From assembly GCF_014859355.1 (NCBI RefSeq), contig NZ_JACUUJ010000001.1, positions 1-64,000 of the forward strand: a stretch of 64,000 nucleotides of DNA. Direction: 5' to 3'. A model generated the notes under the pieces. That model had not been told where the DNA came from and made no database searches. It saw only the letters and a list, made by a program, of their open reading frames with translations. Source of the DNA: Yoonia sp. (GTDB lineage Bacteria; Pseudomonadota; Alphaproteobacteria; Rhodobacterales; Rhodobacteraceae). The position numbers were made by a program, and so were the translations under genes. Shown piece by piece: positions 46,771 through 55,610 of the stretch (positions within the stretch are counted from its first letter, which is position 1; each line of letters opens with the position of its first letter).

Positions 46771-48168
46771 ATGACGCAAACTGTTTCCATGCCGCTTTGG
46801 GTTTTCGTGCTGATTGTCCTTTTTGCGGCAGTCACCTTCGCATCGCATTTCCTGTTCCCGTCGGTGCGCTGGTTCTTTCGCAAGCGCGCCGAACGGGTGA
46901 TCGCCAAGGTCAACAAGCGCCTGCGCCGTCCGATCGAGCCGTTCAAGCTGGCGCGCCGCCATGATATGATCCAGCGTTTGATTTATGACCCCGAGGTGAC
47001 GCAGGCGATTGTGGATCATGCGGCCGCCCACGGAATCCCCGAAAACGTGGCCTTTGAACAGGCCCGCCGGTATGCCCGCGAAATCGTGCCATCCTTTTCG
47101 GCAACCGCCTATTTCAGCTATGGCATCAGATTGGCGCGCTGGCTGTCCAAATCGCTTTACCGGATCAAGCTGGGCAAGTTTGACCGCGCCCGGCTGGAAA
47201 ATATCGACCCGGATGCAACCGTGATCTTTGTCATCAACCACCGCAGCAACATGGATTACGTGCTGGTCACCTATCTGGCGTCCAAGACTGGCGCGCTGTC
47301 ATATGCGGTGGGGGAATGGGCGCGGGTCTGGCCGTTGTCGGCGATCATTCGGGCGATGGGGGCCTATTTCATCCGGCGCCGGTCAACTGGAGGATTATAC
47401 CGCAAGGTGCTGGCCCGCTACGTCCAGATGGCCACGCGCGGTGGTGTCAGTCAGGCAGTGTTCCCCGAAGGAGGGTTAAGCCTGACGGGCAAGACGGCAC
47501 CAGCGAAACTGGGCCTGCTGAATTACATCGTAGATGATTTCGACCCCGAAAAACGCGAGGTGATCTTTGTGCCTGTCGCGCTGAACTATGACCGCGTGCT
47601 AGAGGATAATTTCCTGATCGCTGCTGACAAATCAGGTAACCGGCGCTTTCGTCCGCCGCTGCGGGTGATCGTCGGGGCGGTGCTGGGCCATTTGTGGCAG
47701 CGCATGACGGGCCGGTTCAAAGGGTTTGGCGTCGCCTCTGTCAGTTTTGGGGAACCTCTGGAATTGTCTGCATTGGCCAGCACAGCCAAGGGCGATCTGA
47801 CGCAGGCGGTGGGGGCCGAACTGATGCACCGGATCAACGGCGTGATCCCGGTTTTGGGTGTGCCGCTGGTCGCGCGATCCTTGCTGCGCCATGCGCCGAT
47901 GACGCGCGATGCGCTGGAACAGGATCTGACCGCCGCGATTGCAGAATGTGCCGAACACCGGCTGCCCCGGCCGGTGCGCAGGGTGGATGCCATTGCGCAG
48001 GATGCCGTCAATCGTTTGGCGGCGCGTGACCTGATCCGCAAATCTGGCGGGATGATCACAGTCACCGAACAAGGGCGGGATGTTCTTGCTTATTACGCTA
48101 ATTCGGTTGCGCATCATTTTGATGCAGTCGCAGCAAATTCAGGCGAAAATGCTGCGGTTGCAGAGTAA
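46771..48168 (+). CDS. PlsC/PlsB-type glycerolipid acyltransferase
   Basis: 465 residues with one N-terminal membrane helix. The acyltransferase motif is NHRSNMDYVL (H-x4-D), followed by a GxxxIRR-type block in GAYFIRRRSTGG and the VFPEGGLSLTGK motif. Longer than usual PlsC, and closer in size to PlsB-like or PlsE-like proteins, so it may acylate glycerol-3-phosphate or lysophosphatidate. It lies between ecm and ccr in a position conserved, as I recall, in Rhodobacterales, with no clear link to the ethylmalonyl-CoA pathway. Confidence 0.85.
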   Translation: MTQTVSMPLWVFVLIVLFAAVTFASHFLFPSVRWFFRKRAERVIAKVNKRLRRPIEPFKLARRHDMIQRLIYDPEVTQAIVDHAAAHGIPENVAFEQARRYAREIVPSFSATAYFSYGIRLARWLSKSLYRIKLGKFDRARLENIDPDATVIFVINHRSNMDYVLVTYLASKTGALSYAVGEWARVWPLSAIIRAMGAYFIRRRSTGGLYRKVLARYVQMATRGGVSQAVFPEGGLSLTGKTAPAKLGLLNYIVDDFDPEKREVIFVPVALNYDRVLEDNFLIAADKSGNRRFRPPLRVIVGAVLGHLWQRMTGRFKGFGVASVSFGEPLELSALASTAKGDLTQAVGAELMHRINGVIPVLGVPLVARSLLRHAPMTRDALEQDLTAAIAECAEHRLPRPVRRVDAIAQDAVNRLAARDLIRKSGGMITVTEQGRDVLAYYANSVAHHFDAVAANSGENAAVAE

Positions 48169-48196
48169 TTTAATTACAAATTTTATACTAAATGGG

Positions 48197-48216
48197 TTGC
48201 AAAGTTATCCTGCAAA
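48197..48216 (+). promoter_or_regulatory. Direct repeat TTGCAAA...TGCAAA upstream of ccr
   Basis: TTGCAAA (48197-48203) and TGCAAA (48211-48216) repeat with a 13-base period, 71-90 bases upstream of the ccr ATG. This is like the TTTGCAAA double site known for the propionyl-CoA regulator PccR and its ScfR relatives. Spacing differs by one from the published PccR pattern, so this is a candidate only. Confidence 0.4.
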
Positions 48217-48286
48217 TCGCTATGCATAGGTGAACGCGCCGATTCTGCGGTGCGGCAAAACCGGAATCGCAGCGATGGAGACAGCG

Positions 48287-49579
48287 ATGGCCCTTGATCA
48301 GTCTGACCAGACAGCCCCCTATTCCGCCCCGCAAAAAGACCTTTATGCCGTGGGTGAAATGCCACCCTTGGGCCATGTGCCGGCACAAATGTACGCGTGG
48401 ACGATCCGCCGTGAACGGCATGGCGAACCCGAAAAGGCATTCGAGATTGAGGTTGTGGATTGCCCCAAGCCGGACAGCCACGAGGTGCTGGTGATGGTGA
48501 TGGCTGCGGGCGTCAACTACAACGGCGTCTGGGCTGGTCTGGGCATTCCGATCAGCCCGTTTGACGTGCATAAGGCCGAATATCATATCGCCGGGTCTGA
48601 TGCGGCGGGCATCGTCTGGGCCGTGGGTGACAAGGTCAAGCGCTGGAAAGTCGGGGATGAGGTGGTGATTCATTGCAACCAGGACGACGGCGATGATGAG
48701 GAATGCAACGGCGGTGATCCGATGTTTTCACCCAGCCAGCGCATCTGGGGCTATGAAACCCCCGACGGCAGCTTTGCGCAATTCACCTGCGTGCAAAGCC
48801 AGCAGTTGATGCCGCGCCCCCAGCACCTGACATGGGAAGAAAGCGCCTGTTACACGCTGACGCTCGCCACTGCATACCGGATGTTGTTTGGCCATCACCC
48901 GCATGAACTGAAACCCGGTCAAAACGTGTTGGTCTGGGGGGCGTCAGGCGGTCTGGGGTCTTATGCGATTCAGTTGATCAACACCGCAGGTGCCAATGCG
49001 ATCGGCGTGATCAGCGACGAAAGCAAGCGTGACTTTGTGATGTCATTGGGTGCCAAGGGCGTGATCAACCGCAAGGATTTCAATTGCTGGGGCCAGATGC
49101 CCACGGTAAACACGCCCGAATACAAAATATGGTTCGATGAGACCCGCAAATTCGGCAAGGCGATCTGGGACATCACTGGCAAGGGCAACAATGTCGATAT
49201 GGTGTTCGAACACCCCGGCGAGGCGACCTTTCCCGTGTCTACGTTTGTATGCAAACGCGGCGGCATGGTTGTGATTTGTGCAGGCACCACCGGATACAAT
49301 CTGACGTTTGATGTCCGCTACATGTGGATGCACCAGAAACGGTTGCAGGGCAGCCATTTTGCCAACCTCAAACAGGCCAGCGCCGCGAATAATCTGATGG
49401 TTGAGCAGCGGCTGGACCCCTGCATGTCAGAGGTGTTCGGCTGGTCGCAAATTCCTGCTGCCCATACCAAAATGCGTAAAAATGAACATAAACCCGGTAA
49501 CATGGCCGTGCTGGTGCAGGCGCCGACAACAGGTTTGCGCACTTTTGATGACACGATTGAGGCCGCGGAAAAACGGTAA
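48287..49579 (+). CDS. ccr: Crotonyl-CoA carboxylase/reductase
   Basis: Zinc-free MDR-family enoyl reductase that carboxylates crotonyl-CoA to (2S)-ethylmalonyl-CoA with NADPH and CO2; the entry enzyme of the ethylmalonyl-CoA pathway. 430 residues, the usual length. N79 in VNYNGVWAG is the likely CO2-binding asparagine; GYETPDGSFAQF and HPGEATFPVST follow; the nucleotide loop is GASGGLGSYAIQL; late HFANLKQASAAN supplies the active-site histidine. ATG 48287 has GGAG six bases upstream; earlier in-frame starts at 48230 and 48275 are less likely. Confidence 0.97.
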   Translation: MALDQSDQTAPYSAPQKDLYAVGEMPPLGHVPAQMYAWTIRRERHGEPEKAFEIEVVDCPKPDSHEVLVMVMAAGVNYNGVWAGLGIPISPFDVHKAEYHIAGSDAAGIVWAVGDKVKRWKVGDEVVIHCNQDDGDDEECNGGDPMFSPSQRIWGYETPDGSFAQFTCVQSQQLMPRPQHLTWEESACYTLTLATAYRMLFGHHPHELKPGQNVLVWGASGGLGSYAIQLINTAGANAIGVISDESKRDFVMSLGAKGVINRKDFNCWGQMPTVNTPEYKIWFDETRKFGKAIWDITGKGNNVDMVFEHPGEATFPVSTFVCKRGGMVVICAGTTGYNLTFDVRYMWMHQKRLQGSHFANLKQASAANNLMVEQRLDPCMSEVFGWSQIPAAHTKMRKNEHKPGNMAVLVQAPTTGLRTFDDTIEAAEKR

Positions 49580-49604
49580 CCGCAAGTCGGAAACAGGCAA
49601 AAGG

Positions 49605-49630
49605 CGCGGCAATCGATTGCTGCGTTTTCT
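49605..49630 (+). terminator. Terminator after ccr
   Basis: CGCGGCAA and TTGCTGCG pair (one G-T) around TCGA at 49605-49624, followed by TTTTCTTG. It lies about 25 bases after the ccr stop. Confidence 0.75.
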
Positions 49631-49763
49631 TGCTACTTTACCTAACGTCAAGTAATGTCTACCCGCTATTTGTGGGGGGGCGAAAAAGGCCGGTATAAAA
49701 CCTGAACTGATGATCCTATCATGAAAAAAATGTTAACATTTTATTCATTATTGGATATGAAAG

Positions 49764-49973
49764 ATGCCAATGGGACATGACTGGATCATCGACGTTCTTG
49801 CCGATCTGACAACCTTTTCCAAGACAAACGATCTGCCTTTGTTGGCGGTTCAACTTGAAAAAGCAGCGTTTATCGCCTCGGCCGAACTAAGTTTGCAAAC
49901 AGCGCATGCCAGTCCGGTAGTGTTTGGTGACGATGATGATGGACCTCGATCAGTTTTTGGTGGCGCTGGATAA
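49764..49973 (+). CDS. Small protein encoded just before luxR
   Basis: 69 residues (or 67 from ATG 49770). HDWIIDVLADLTTFSKTNDLPLLAVQLEKAAFIASAEL looks like two amphipathic helices; I associate this pattern with small proteins next to LuxR genes in Rhodobacterales, from memory. The 3' end overlaps the luxR start by about 40 bases in another frame, which suggests coupled translation. The acidic tail GDDDDG is encoded in the overlap and may be free of constraint. Function unknown. Confidence 0.6.
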   Translation: MPMGHDWIIDVLADLTTFSKTNDLPLLAVQLEKAAFIASAELSLQTAHASPVVFGDDDDGPRSVFGGAG

Positions 49974-50715
49974 GGCAAAGGCGATTGACGAAGTTCAGTT
50001 GTTGACTGTCGAAATGCGCGATCATTTCAAGGTCGATCATATCGTATATCACTGGGTCAGCGCCGATGGTGAACAATTCGGGTTTGGCACCTACGACCCG
50101 GCATGGGCGCAGCGCTATGTCGAAATGGATTATCTGCGGATAGATCCGGTCATCATAGGTTGCTTTCAACGGTTCGACCCAGTGGATTGGCGAAGCTTGG
50201 ATTGGTCATCAAAAACCGGGCAAAGGTTTCGCAAGGACGCGATATACCACGGTGTCGGCAATCAGGGATTCAGCATTCCGATCCGGGGGCCAAACGGCCA
50301 ATTAGCCCTGTTCACCGCATCGCATACCAGTTGTGATGAAACATGGGACAAACTGACCGCCACGCATAAAAGGGCGTGGATATTGGTCGCACATTACCTG
50401 AACCAGAAGGCGCTTCAGATCGAAAAGGTCCGTGTGCCGGAACCGGTGCGCGCGCTGTCGCCGCGTGAAATGGATGCGCTGACCTATCTGGGAATGGGGT
50501 ATAGCCGCGGGCAGGTTGCTGATTTGCTGCACATCTCAGAACATACGCTGCGGGCCTATATCGAAAGCGCGCGGTTCAAGCTGAATGCGGCCAACACCAC
50601 CCATGCCGTAGCGCGCGCCGTTGCAGAAGGGTTGATCGTGATCGGTGGGTCTGCGCGTTCGGCGCGGGGGGACTGGCCCGGGCGCAACGAACCATCAAAA
50701 CCCGCAACTCACTAG
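49933..50715 (+). CDS. luxR: LuxR-family quorum-sensing regulator
   Basis: 260 residues. The autoinducer-binding domain has the key residues in YDPAWAQRYVEMDYLRIDPVI (Trp, Tyr, Asp-Pro) and GFSIPIRG (Gly); the C-terminal LuxR helix-turn-helix is LSPREMDALTYLGMGYSRGQVADLLHISEHTLRAYI followed by KLNAANTTHAVARAVAEGL. Three successive ATGs (49933, 49936, 49939) are possible starts. It probably binds the acyl-homoserine lactone made by the LuxI 103 bases downstream and activates or represses luxI and others. Confidence 0.95.
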   Translation: MMMDLDQFLVALDKAKAIDEVQLLTVEMRDHFKVDHIVYHWVSADGEQFGFGTYDPAWAQRYVEMDYLRIDPVIIGCFQRFDPVDWRSLDWSSKTGQRFRKDAIYHGVGNQGFSIPIRGPNGQLALFTASHTSCDETWDKLTATHKRAWILVAHYLNQKALQIEKVRVPEPVRALSPREMDALTYLGMGYSRGQVADLLHISEHTLRAYIESARFKLNAANTTHAVARAVAEGLIVIGGSARSARGDWPGRNEPSKPATH

Positions 50716-50784
50716 AGCATTAATAAATCATTAACGTAGCGCGCGTGCTGTTAACCTTTGCGGGGCTTTTGAATCTTACCCTGT

Positions 50785-50799
50785 GATGACTTGGTCATC
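50785..50799. promoter_or_regulatory. Inverted repeat upstream of luxI
   Basis: GATGAC-TTG-GTCATC, a 15-base inverted repeat, 19 bases before the luxI ATG. A looser TTAAC...GTTAA pair lies at 50731-50755. Either might be the binding site of the adjacent LuxR; the first lies so close to the start that it would act on a leader or overlap the promoter. No classic lux-box consensus is visible. Confidence 0.35.
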
Positions 50800-50817
50800 G
50801 TTTAAAAGGGAAGAACC

Positions 50818-51453
50818 ATGCTCCGCTATATTTATGCAACAGAATTGTCACAGTATCCAACCTTGCGCGCTAGCATGCACAAAGACCGCGCGACACAGTT
50901 TGCAGACCGGCTGAAATGGGCCGTGACTGTCGATGAAAACGGGTGGGAGCATGATGAATACGACGCCATGAACCCGCTTTACGTGATCTGGGTGAACCCG
51001 GACGGCACGCACGGCGGCTCTATGCGGTTTTTGCCGACGACCGAACGCACGATGGTAAACGATCATTTTGCAGACTTGCTGAACGGGGTCGATATCCGCA
51101 GCCCGTTCATCTGGGAATGCACACGGTTTTGCCTTGGCCAGAAATCGACACCGCGCGTTGCCGCCGCGCTGATGTTGGCGGGTGGCGAACTGATGCGGGC
51201 GTTTTCGCTGACGCATTTGCTGGGCGTGTTCGATCCGCGCATGGTGCGGATTTATGCGATGATCGGTGCCTCGCCCGAGGTGCTGGGCAGCGCAGGCGAA
51301 GGTCGCGACAAGATAAGCGTAGGGCTGTGGCCCTTCCGCCCCGAAGATCGCGTCAAGGTGTTGCAACGCGCCGGACTGTCGTCGGATATATCAGAACACT
51401 GGTTCGCGCGGTCCTTTGGCCGAACGGTGCAGCAGATCGAAAAAGCCGCCTAA
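50818..51453 (+). CDS. luxI: Acyl-homoserine-lactone synthase (LuxI family)
   Basis: 211 residues. The conserved LuxI residues are all in place: R24, F28, W34, E44, D46, D49, R70, F84, E100 and R103. These bind S-adenosylmethionine and the acyl carrier protein. GGGAAG precedes the ATG. The C-terminal half (LMLAGGELMRAF, GLWPFRPED) is the acyl-chain-selecting part and is variable, so the signal's chain length is not predictable. Paired with the upstream LuxR. Confidence 0.95.
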   Translation: MLRYIYATELSQYPTLRASMHKDRATQFADRLKWAVTVDENGWEHDEYDAMNPLYVIWVNPDGTHGGSMRFLPTTERTMVNDHFADLLNGVDIRSPFIWECTRFCLGQKSTPRVAAALMLAGGELMRAFSLTHLLGVFDPRMVRIYAMIGASPEVLGSAGEGRDKISVGLWPFRPEDRVKVLQRAGLSSDISEHWFARSFGRTVQQIEKAA

Positions 51454-51493
51454 GACGCTGGCAGCGCCGCGGTGGTAAGGCTACTGTCGCGGC

Positions 51494-53020
51494 ATGAACG
51501 CACCCGCTATTACATTTTCCGACGATCAGGCCCAAGCATGGGATAACGTGGCCCTTGCGCTGCGCCAATCCGGCATTGATCTGGATGATAGCCTGCTGCA
51601 ACCGCCGCAAGCTGGCACAACATCGGTGATGGCCGTGATCGGCAAGGCCGGATCGGGCAAAACAATGTTGCTGGCGCGGCTGTATAAGGCGCTGGAAAAC
51701 GCGGGCGTTGATGTCATTTCCGGCGATTGGGAAGGGCGCAAGCGCAAGGACAGGCGCACGCTGGCCATTCTTGCCCCCACGAATAAAGCCGCCAGCGTGC
51801 TGCGCAATCGCGGCGTGCCGGCGACCACGATCCACCGTATTCTTTATACCCCCGTCTATGACCCCGAATATGAAAAAGTCGCTGAATGGCTGGCCGGACA
51901 GGGCGACCGCCCCGAGATCGAAGGGTTGACAGACATCGCGTTGGACCGCGCCTATGCGTCCTATCAGATCAACAAGTCGGTGCCTGCGGCCCTTGCCTCT
52001 GCTGGATTGCGCGGCAGTGATTTCATCACTGGTTGGAAACGGCGTGAAGAACCGCTGGATATCGGCTTTGTCGACGAAAGCTCGATGCTGGACGCCAAGC
52101 AATTCGAAGACCTGAAAGAAATTTTTCCCACCCTGCTGTTGTTCGGCGACCCTGCCCAGTTGCCCCCCGTGCAATCCAGCGGGGGCATGGTGTTTGAAAC
52201 CCTGCCAAAAAACCGCGTGCTGACGTTGAACCGCATTCATCGGCAGGACGCGGGCAACCCGATCCTTGATCTGGCGCATGCGCTGGCTGACCCGCTGGTG
52301 GATTTCTACGCCTTCGAACGCATGGTCGCAGACGCCGCCGCGCGCGACGAACGTGTCGTCATGGCCCAGCGGGTCGAGGCGGACTTGATGGCGCGGTCCC
52401 CCTGTCTGGTCTGGCGCAACGCCACGCGCATTCGTCTGATACACGCTTTTCGCGCTGCCTTTGATGCGCCGGTGGATGAATTGCTGCCAGGTGAGCCGTT
52501 GATTTGCGACGGGCTGGAACTGCCGTTGAAACACCGCAAGAAACGGCTGGATCTAGAGGCGCGCGGACTGATCAAAGGGGCGCAGGTCGTCTACCTTGGG
52601 CCGGGGCGCAAACCGGGGTTTTCGCGCCTGCATGTCATGGGGGCAGAGGATCCGCAGGTCAGCGCCGCCAGCATCGTCAAGATCGAACAGGAAGGCGACG
52701 CTGAACCGTTTATCCCCTTTGCCGCGCGCATGGGGGCCACCTTTCTGCATGGTGCGGCTGTGACGATCCACAAGGCGCAGGGGTCGCAATGGGATACGGT
52801 GCAGGTCTTTGCGCCGGATATCGAAATCGCGTCGCGCATGGGGCGTATCGAGGCGGGACAGCCATTGTGGAAACGGCTGGCCTATGTGGCGATAACGCGG
52901 GCCGAAACGCAACTGCGCTGGGTGGTGCGCAACCGGCTTGCGCGGCCGCAAGGCATCTTGCGCACCGATGATCTGGATGTTCCGGCGGTCCCCTTGGAAT
53001 TGAAAAGCGAAGAGATATGA
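51494..53020 (+). CDS. RecD-like ATP-dependent DNA helicase
   Basis: 508 residues of SF1 helicase type (AAA_30 plus UvrD_C_2). Walker A is VIGKAGSGKT near residues 49-58; motif Ia APTNKAASVLRNRG; Walker B FVDESSMLDAKQF; motif III LLFGDPAQLPPV; and the C-terminal motif TIHKAQGSQWDTV with AYVAITRAE. No RecB or RecC is nearby, so it acts alone like other RecD2-like proteins. The stop overlaps the SDR start by ATGA. Confidence 0.92.
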   Translation: MNAPAITFSDDQAQAWDNVALALRQSGIDLDDSLLQPPQAGTTSVMAVIGKAGSGKTMLLARLYKALENAGVDVISGDWEGRKRKDRRTLAILAPTNKAASVLRNRGVPATTIHRILYTPVYDPEYEKVAEWLAGQGDRPEIEGLTDIALDRAYASYQINKSVPAALASAGLRGSDFITGWKRREEPLDIGFVDESSMLDAKQFEDLKEIFPTLLLFGDPAQLPPVQSSGGMVFETLPKNRVLTLNRIHRQDAGNPILDLAHALADPLVDFYAFERMVADAAARDERVVMAQRVEADLMARSPCLVWRNATRIRLIHAFRAAFDAPVDELLPGEPLICDGLELPLKHRKKRLDLEARGLIKGAQVVYLGPGRKPGFSRLHVMGAEDPQVSAASIVKIEQEGDAEPFIPFAARMGATFLHGAAVTIHKAQGSQWDTVQVFAPDIEIASRMGRIEAGQPLWKRLAYVAITRAETQLRWVVRNRLARPQGILRTDDLDVPAVPLELKSEEI

Positions 53021-53727
53021 AAAGCATAATCATTACCGGCGCCAGCAGCGGTATCGGCCGGGTCACGGCCGAACATTTTCTGGCGCAGGGATGGCGGGTT
53101 GGCTTGATTGCCCGCCGCGCCGATGCGCTGGCTGAAATGACCCATGAAAACGCCGTGGCGCTGCCTTGTGATGTAACGGATGAGGCGGGTGTCGATGCGG
53201 CCTTTGGCCAGTTCGGTCATCTGGACGTGCTGTTCAACAACGCAGGCATGTTCGGCCCGCAAACCACGATTGATGAAATCGCGCTGGATGACTGGAAACA
53301 GGTCGTCGATGTGAACCTGACAGGCATGTTTCTGTGCGCCCGCGCCGCGTTCCGCCAGATGCGCCACCAGACGCCGCAGGGCGGGCGGATCATCAACAAC
53401 GGGTCCATTTCGGCCCACACCCCGCGTGAAGGCTCGGTCTGTTATACCAGCACGAAACACGCCATCACCGGGCTGACCAAGACGCTGACACTGGACGGGC
53501 GCGCCTTTGACATCGCCTGCGGTCAGATCGACATTGGCAATGCGCGCACCGATCTGGTGTTGAATCTGGAAAAGACGCGCGCAGCCCAAGGGCTGGACCC
53601 GCTGCCATCCATGGCGGTCATGGATGTGGCAAAATCAATCTATCACATGGCGTCATTGCCGCCCGAGGCGAACGTGCAATTCATGATGGTGATGGCGACC
53701 AAAATGCCGCATATCGGGCGCGGTTAG
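53017..53727 (+). CDS. Short-chain dehydrogenase/reductase
   Basis: 236 residues. NAD(P) loop ITGASSGIGRVTAE at residues 5-18, LFNNAGMFGP (NNAG), catalytic serine in NNGSISAHTP and the YxxxK pair in CYTSTKHAITG. Acidic residues after strand 2 are not obvious, so NADP may be used. Substrate unknown. ATGA overlap with the helicase gene is a positional coupling without obvious functional link. The stop overlaps that of the convergent TIGR02186 gene. Confidence 0.92.
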   Translation: MKSIIITGASSGIGRVTAEHFLAQGWRVGLIARRADALAEMTHENAVALPCDVTDEAGVDAAFGQFGHLDVLFNNAGMFGPQTTIDEIALDDWKQVVDVNLTGMFLCARAAFRQMRHQTPQGGRIINNGSISAHTPREGSVCYTSTKHAITGLTKTLTLDGRAFDIACGQIDIGNARTDLVLNLEKTRAAQGLDPLPSMAVMDVAKSIYHMASLPPEANVQFMMVMATKMPHIGRG

Positions 53728-54473
53728 CGGCGCAGCAAGCTGAACGCGGCGGATGCAAGCCAGCCCGCCGCAATGGCAATAGACAGCGACATCAGCCCAT
53801 AAAGAAACGCATTTTCATGGGCTAGGTTGAACAGCCAGCGTTCCAGGCCGACCTTGTACACAGGAATGTTCGCGGTGTATTCATCAATCACGCGGCCATC
53901 ACGGGTCAGCAGTATACGCGCAACATAATCGCCTTCGGTCAGGTTGGCGGGAAGGGCGATGCTGGTGCGGAACAGCGTATCCTGTTCGACATCAACGGCC
54001 TCTTCCAGAATTTGATATAAATCCTGATCGGCGCGGATCCTGATCAGCGCCTCTGTAAAGGTTTCACTGTCACTGACCAACGCCCCGACGGAACGGATCG
54101 CACGGGGGATGGTCACACGATAGCGCAGGTCTTCGACATCGCGTAGGATTTCGTTCATGGGGCTACTGGTTGCAACCGCGTAAAAGGTTGGTGCCGCGCT
54201 GACCTCGACATTATCGGTGTTTACCCAAATGCCAAGCCGGCGGTCCTTGCGGCGGACCGTGACCGGCACAGCGGGGCCAGCCACCGTGATGATAACCCCA
54301 AGATCGCCGGTGTCGGGCATCGGCGCATCACGTTTAACAGCCCCGAAAATCAGGATTTCGGATCCTTCAAAGGTCGCCGTAATCGAAACCCGGTCGTGGC
54401 TGAGGCCCAGTACGATCGTTTCCGCCTTGGCGGGAATCGCAAGCACCATCAAAAGGACAATCAGCCGGATCAT
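53724..54473 (-). CDS. TIGR02186 family membrane-anchored periplasmic protein
   Basis: 249 residues. Signal peptide MIRLIVLLMVLAIPAKA, then a beta-rich periplasmic domain (TIVLGLSHDRVSITATFEGSEILIFGAVKRD is the TIGR02186 N-terminus), and one C-terminal membrane helix (LMSLSIAIAAGWLASAAF). In alphaproteobacteria it is usually next to a TauE/SafE permease, as here, where its start overlaps the permease stop (ATGA). It may be an accessory of that exporter. The exact role is not known. Confidence 0.88.
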   Translation of the reverse strand: MIRLIVLLMVLAIPAKAETIVLGLSHDRVSITATFEGSEILIFGAVKRDAPMPDTGDLGVIITVAGPAVPVTVRRKDRRLGIWVNTDNVEVSAAPTFYAVATSSPMNEILRDVEDLRYRVTIPRAIRSVGALVSDSETFTEALIRIRADQDLYQILEEAVDVEQDTLFRTSIALPANLTEGDYVARILLTRDGRVIDEYTANIPVYKVGLERWLFNLAHENAFLYGLMSLSIAIAAGWLASAAFSLLRR

Positions 54474-55387
54474 GCGTGCCCATCCATGCCCAGCGAATAC
54501 AATTCGCTTGGCTGCACAAGCAGGTCAAAGGCCAGTTTGCCGCACACCGCCAACACGAGGATCGCCAGCAAGATGCGCAATTGTTCCGCCTTGAGCTTGA
54601 CCCCGATCCGGGTGCCGATCTGCGCGCCAACCACTCCGCCGACCAGCAGCAGCACGGCTAGCACCACATCGACGGTATAGTTGGTGGTCGCGTGCAGCAT
54701 CGTGGTGAATGCGGTCACAAAGATGATCTGGAACAGGGATGTGCCAACCACAACTTTTGTCGGCATGCCGAGCAGGTAAATCATTGCAGGCACCATGATG
54801 AACCCGCCGCCCACCCCCATGATCGCGGCCAGCACCCCAACCAGCACCCCGACAACAAGCGGCGGAATGACCGAGATATACAGCCCCGAAACCCGAAATT
54901 TCATCTTGAGTGGCAGGTTGTGAACCCAGTTATGCCGCCGTCGCGTAACCTTGGCCCCCGGTTTTTTGGATTTGCGGATGGCGTTCAGGCTTTCGATGAA
55001 CATCAGCCCGCCGATGATCCCCAGAAACACCACATAGCACAGCTTGACGAGCAGATCGACCTGACCCAACGCGCGCAGGTAATTGAACAGCAAAATCCCC
55101 AGAGCTGACCCGACAAGCCCCCCCACAAGCAGGACAGTGCCCATTTTCAGATCGACAGTCTTGCGTTTGAAATGCGCCAGCACGCCCGAAAAGGACGACG
55201 CGACAATCTGGTTTGCCTCGGTTGCCACAGCCACAGCGGGCGGGATGCCGATAAAGAACAACAGCGGCGTCATCAGAAAACCACCGCCCACGCCAAACAT
55301 GCCCGACAGGATACCCACGATCCCGCCCAACCCAAGTAACAGGAAAGCGTTCACCGATACTTCGGCGATAGGTAGGTATATTTGCAT
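54470..55387 (-). CDS. TauE/SafE-family permease paired with TIGR02186
   Basis: 305 residues with about eight helices. The duplicated family loops are LSGMFGVGGGFLMTPLLFFIGIPP near residues 25-48 and LAAIMGVGGGFIMVPAMIYLLGMP in the second half, separated by a cytosolic loop rich in basic residues (KSKKPGAKVTRRRHNW). The start MQIYLPIAEVSVNAF at 55387 is typical; a start 16 codons upstream is rejected. Predicted anion (sulfite or sulfonate) exporter. Confidence 0.92.
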   Translation of the reverse strand: MQIYLPIAEVSVNAFLLLGLGGIVGILSGMFGVGGGFLMTPLLFFIGIPPAVAVATEANQIVASSFSGVLAHFKRKTVDLKMGTVLLVGGLVGSALGILLFNYLRALGQVDLLVKLCYVVFLGIIGGLMFIESLNAIRKSKKPGAKVTRRRHNWVHNLPLKMKFRVSGLYISVIPPLVVGVLVGVLAAIMGVGGGFIMVPAMIYLLGMPTKVVVGTSLFQIIFVTAFTTMLHATTNYTVDVVLAVLLLVGGVVGAQIGTRIGVKLKAEQLRILLAILVLAVCGKLAFDLLVQPSELYSLGMDGHA

Positions 55388-55610
55388 CGACTGATCCGGG
55401 CGTTTGTGCCAGTGATTGCACCAAAGACGTTTCAACGCAGTCTGTCAAATCTCCATCCTGATTTTACGTTGCAAATGCAGAAATTTCACCTGCTGGCGTT
55501 ATGACTGACTCAAAACTGGACTTAGATTTTCTTCGGTATTGCGCTTGGGAAGTTGTAATACACGCGCATAATCGCGGCTGAGGTGTCACATTTTTTGGCG
55601 GCGCTGGTCG

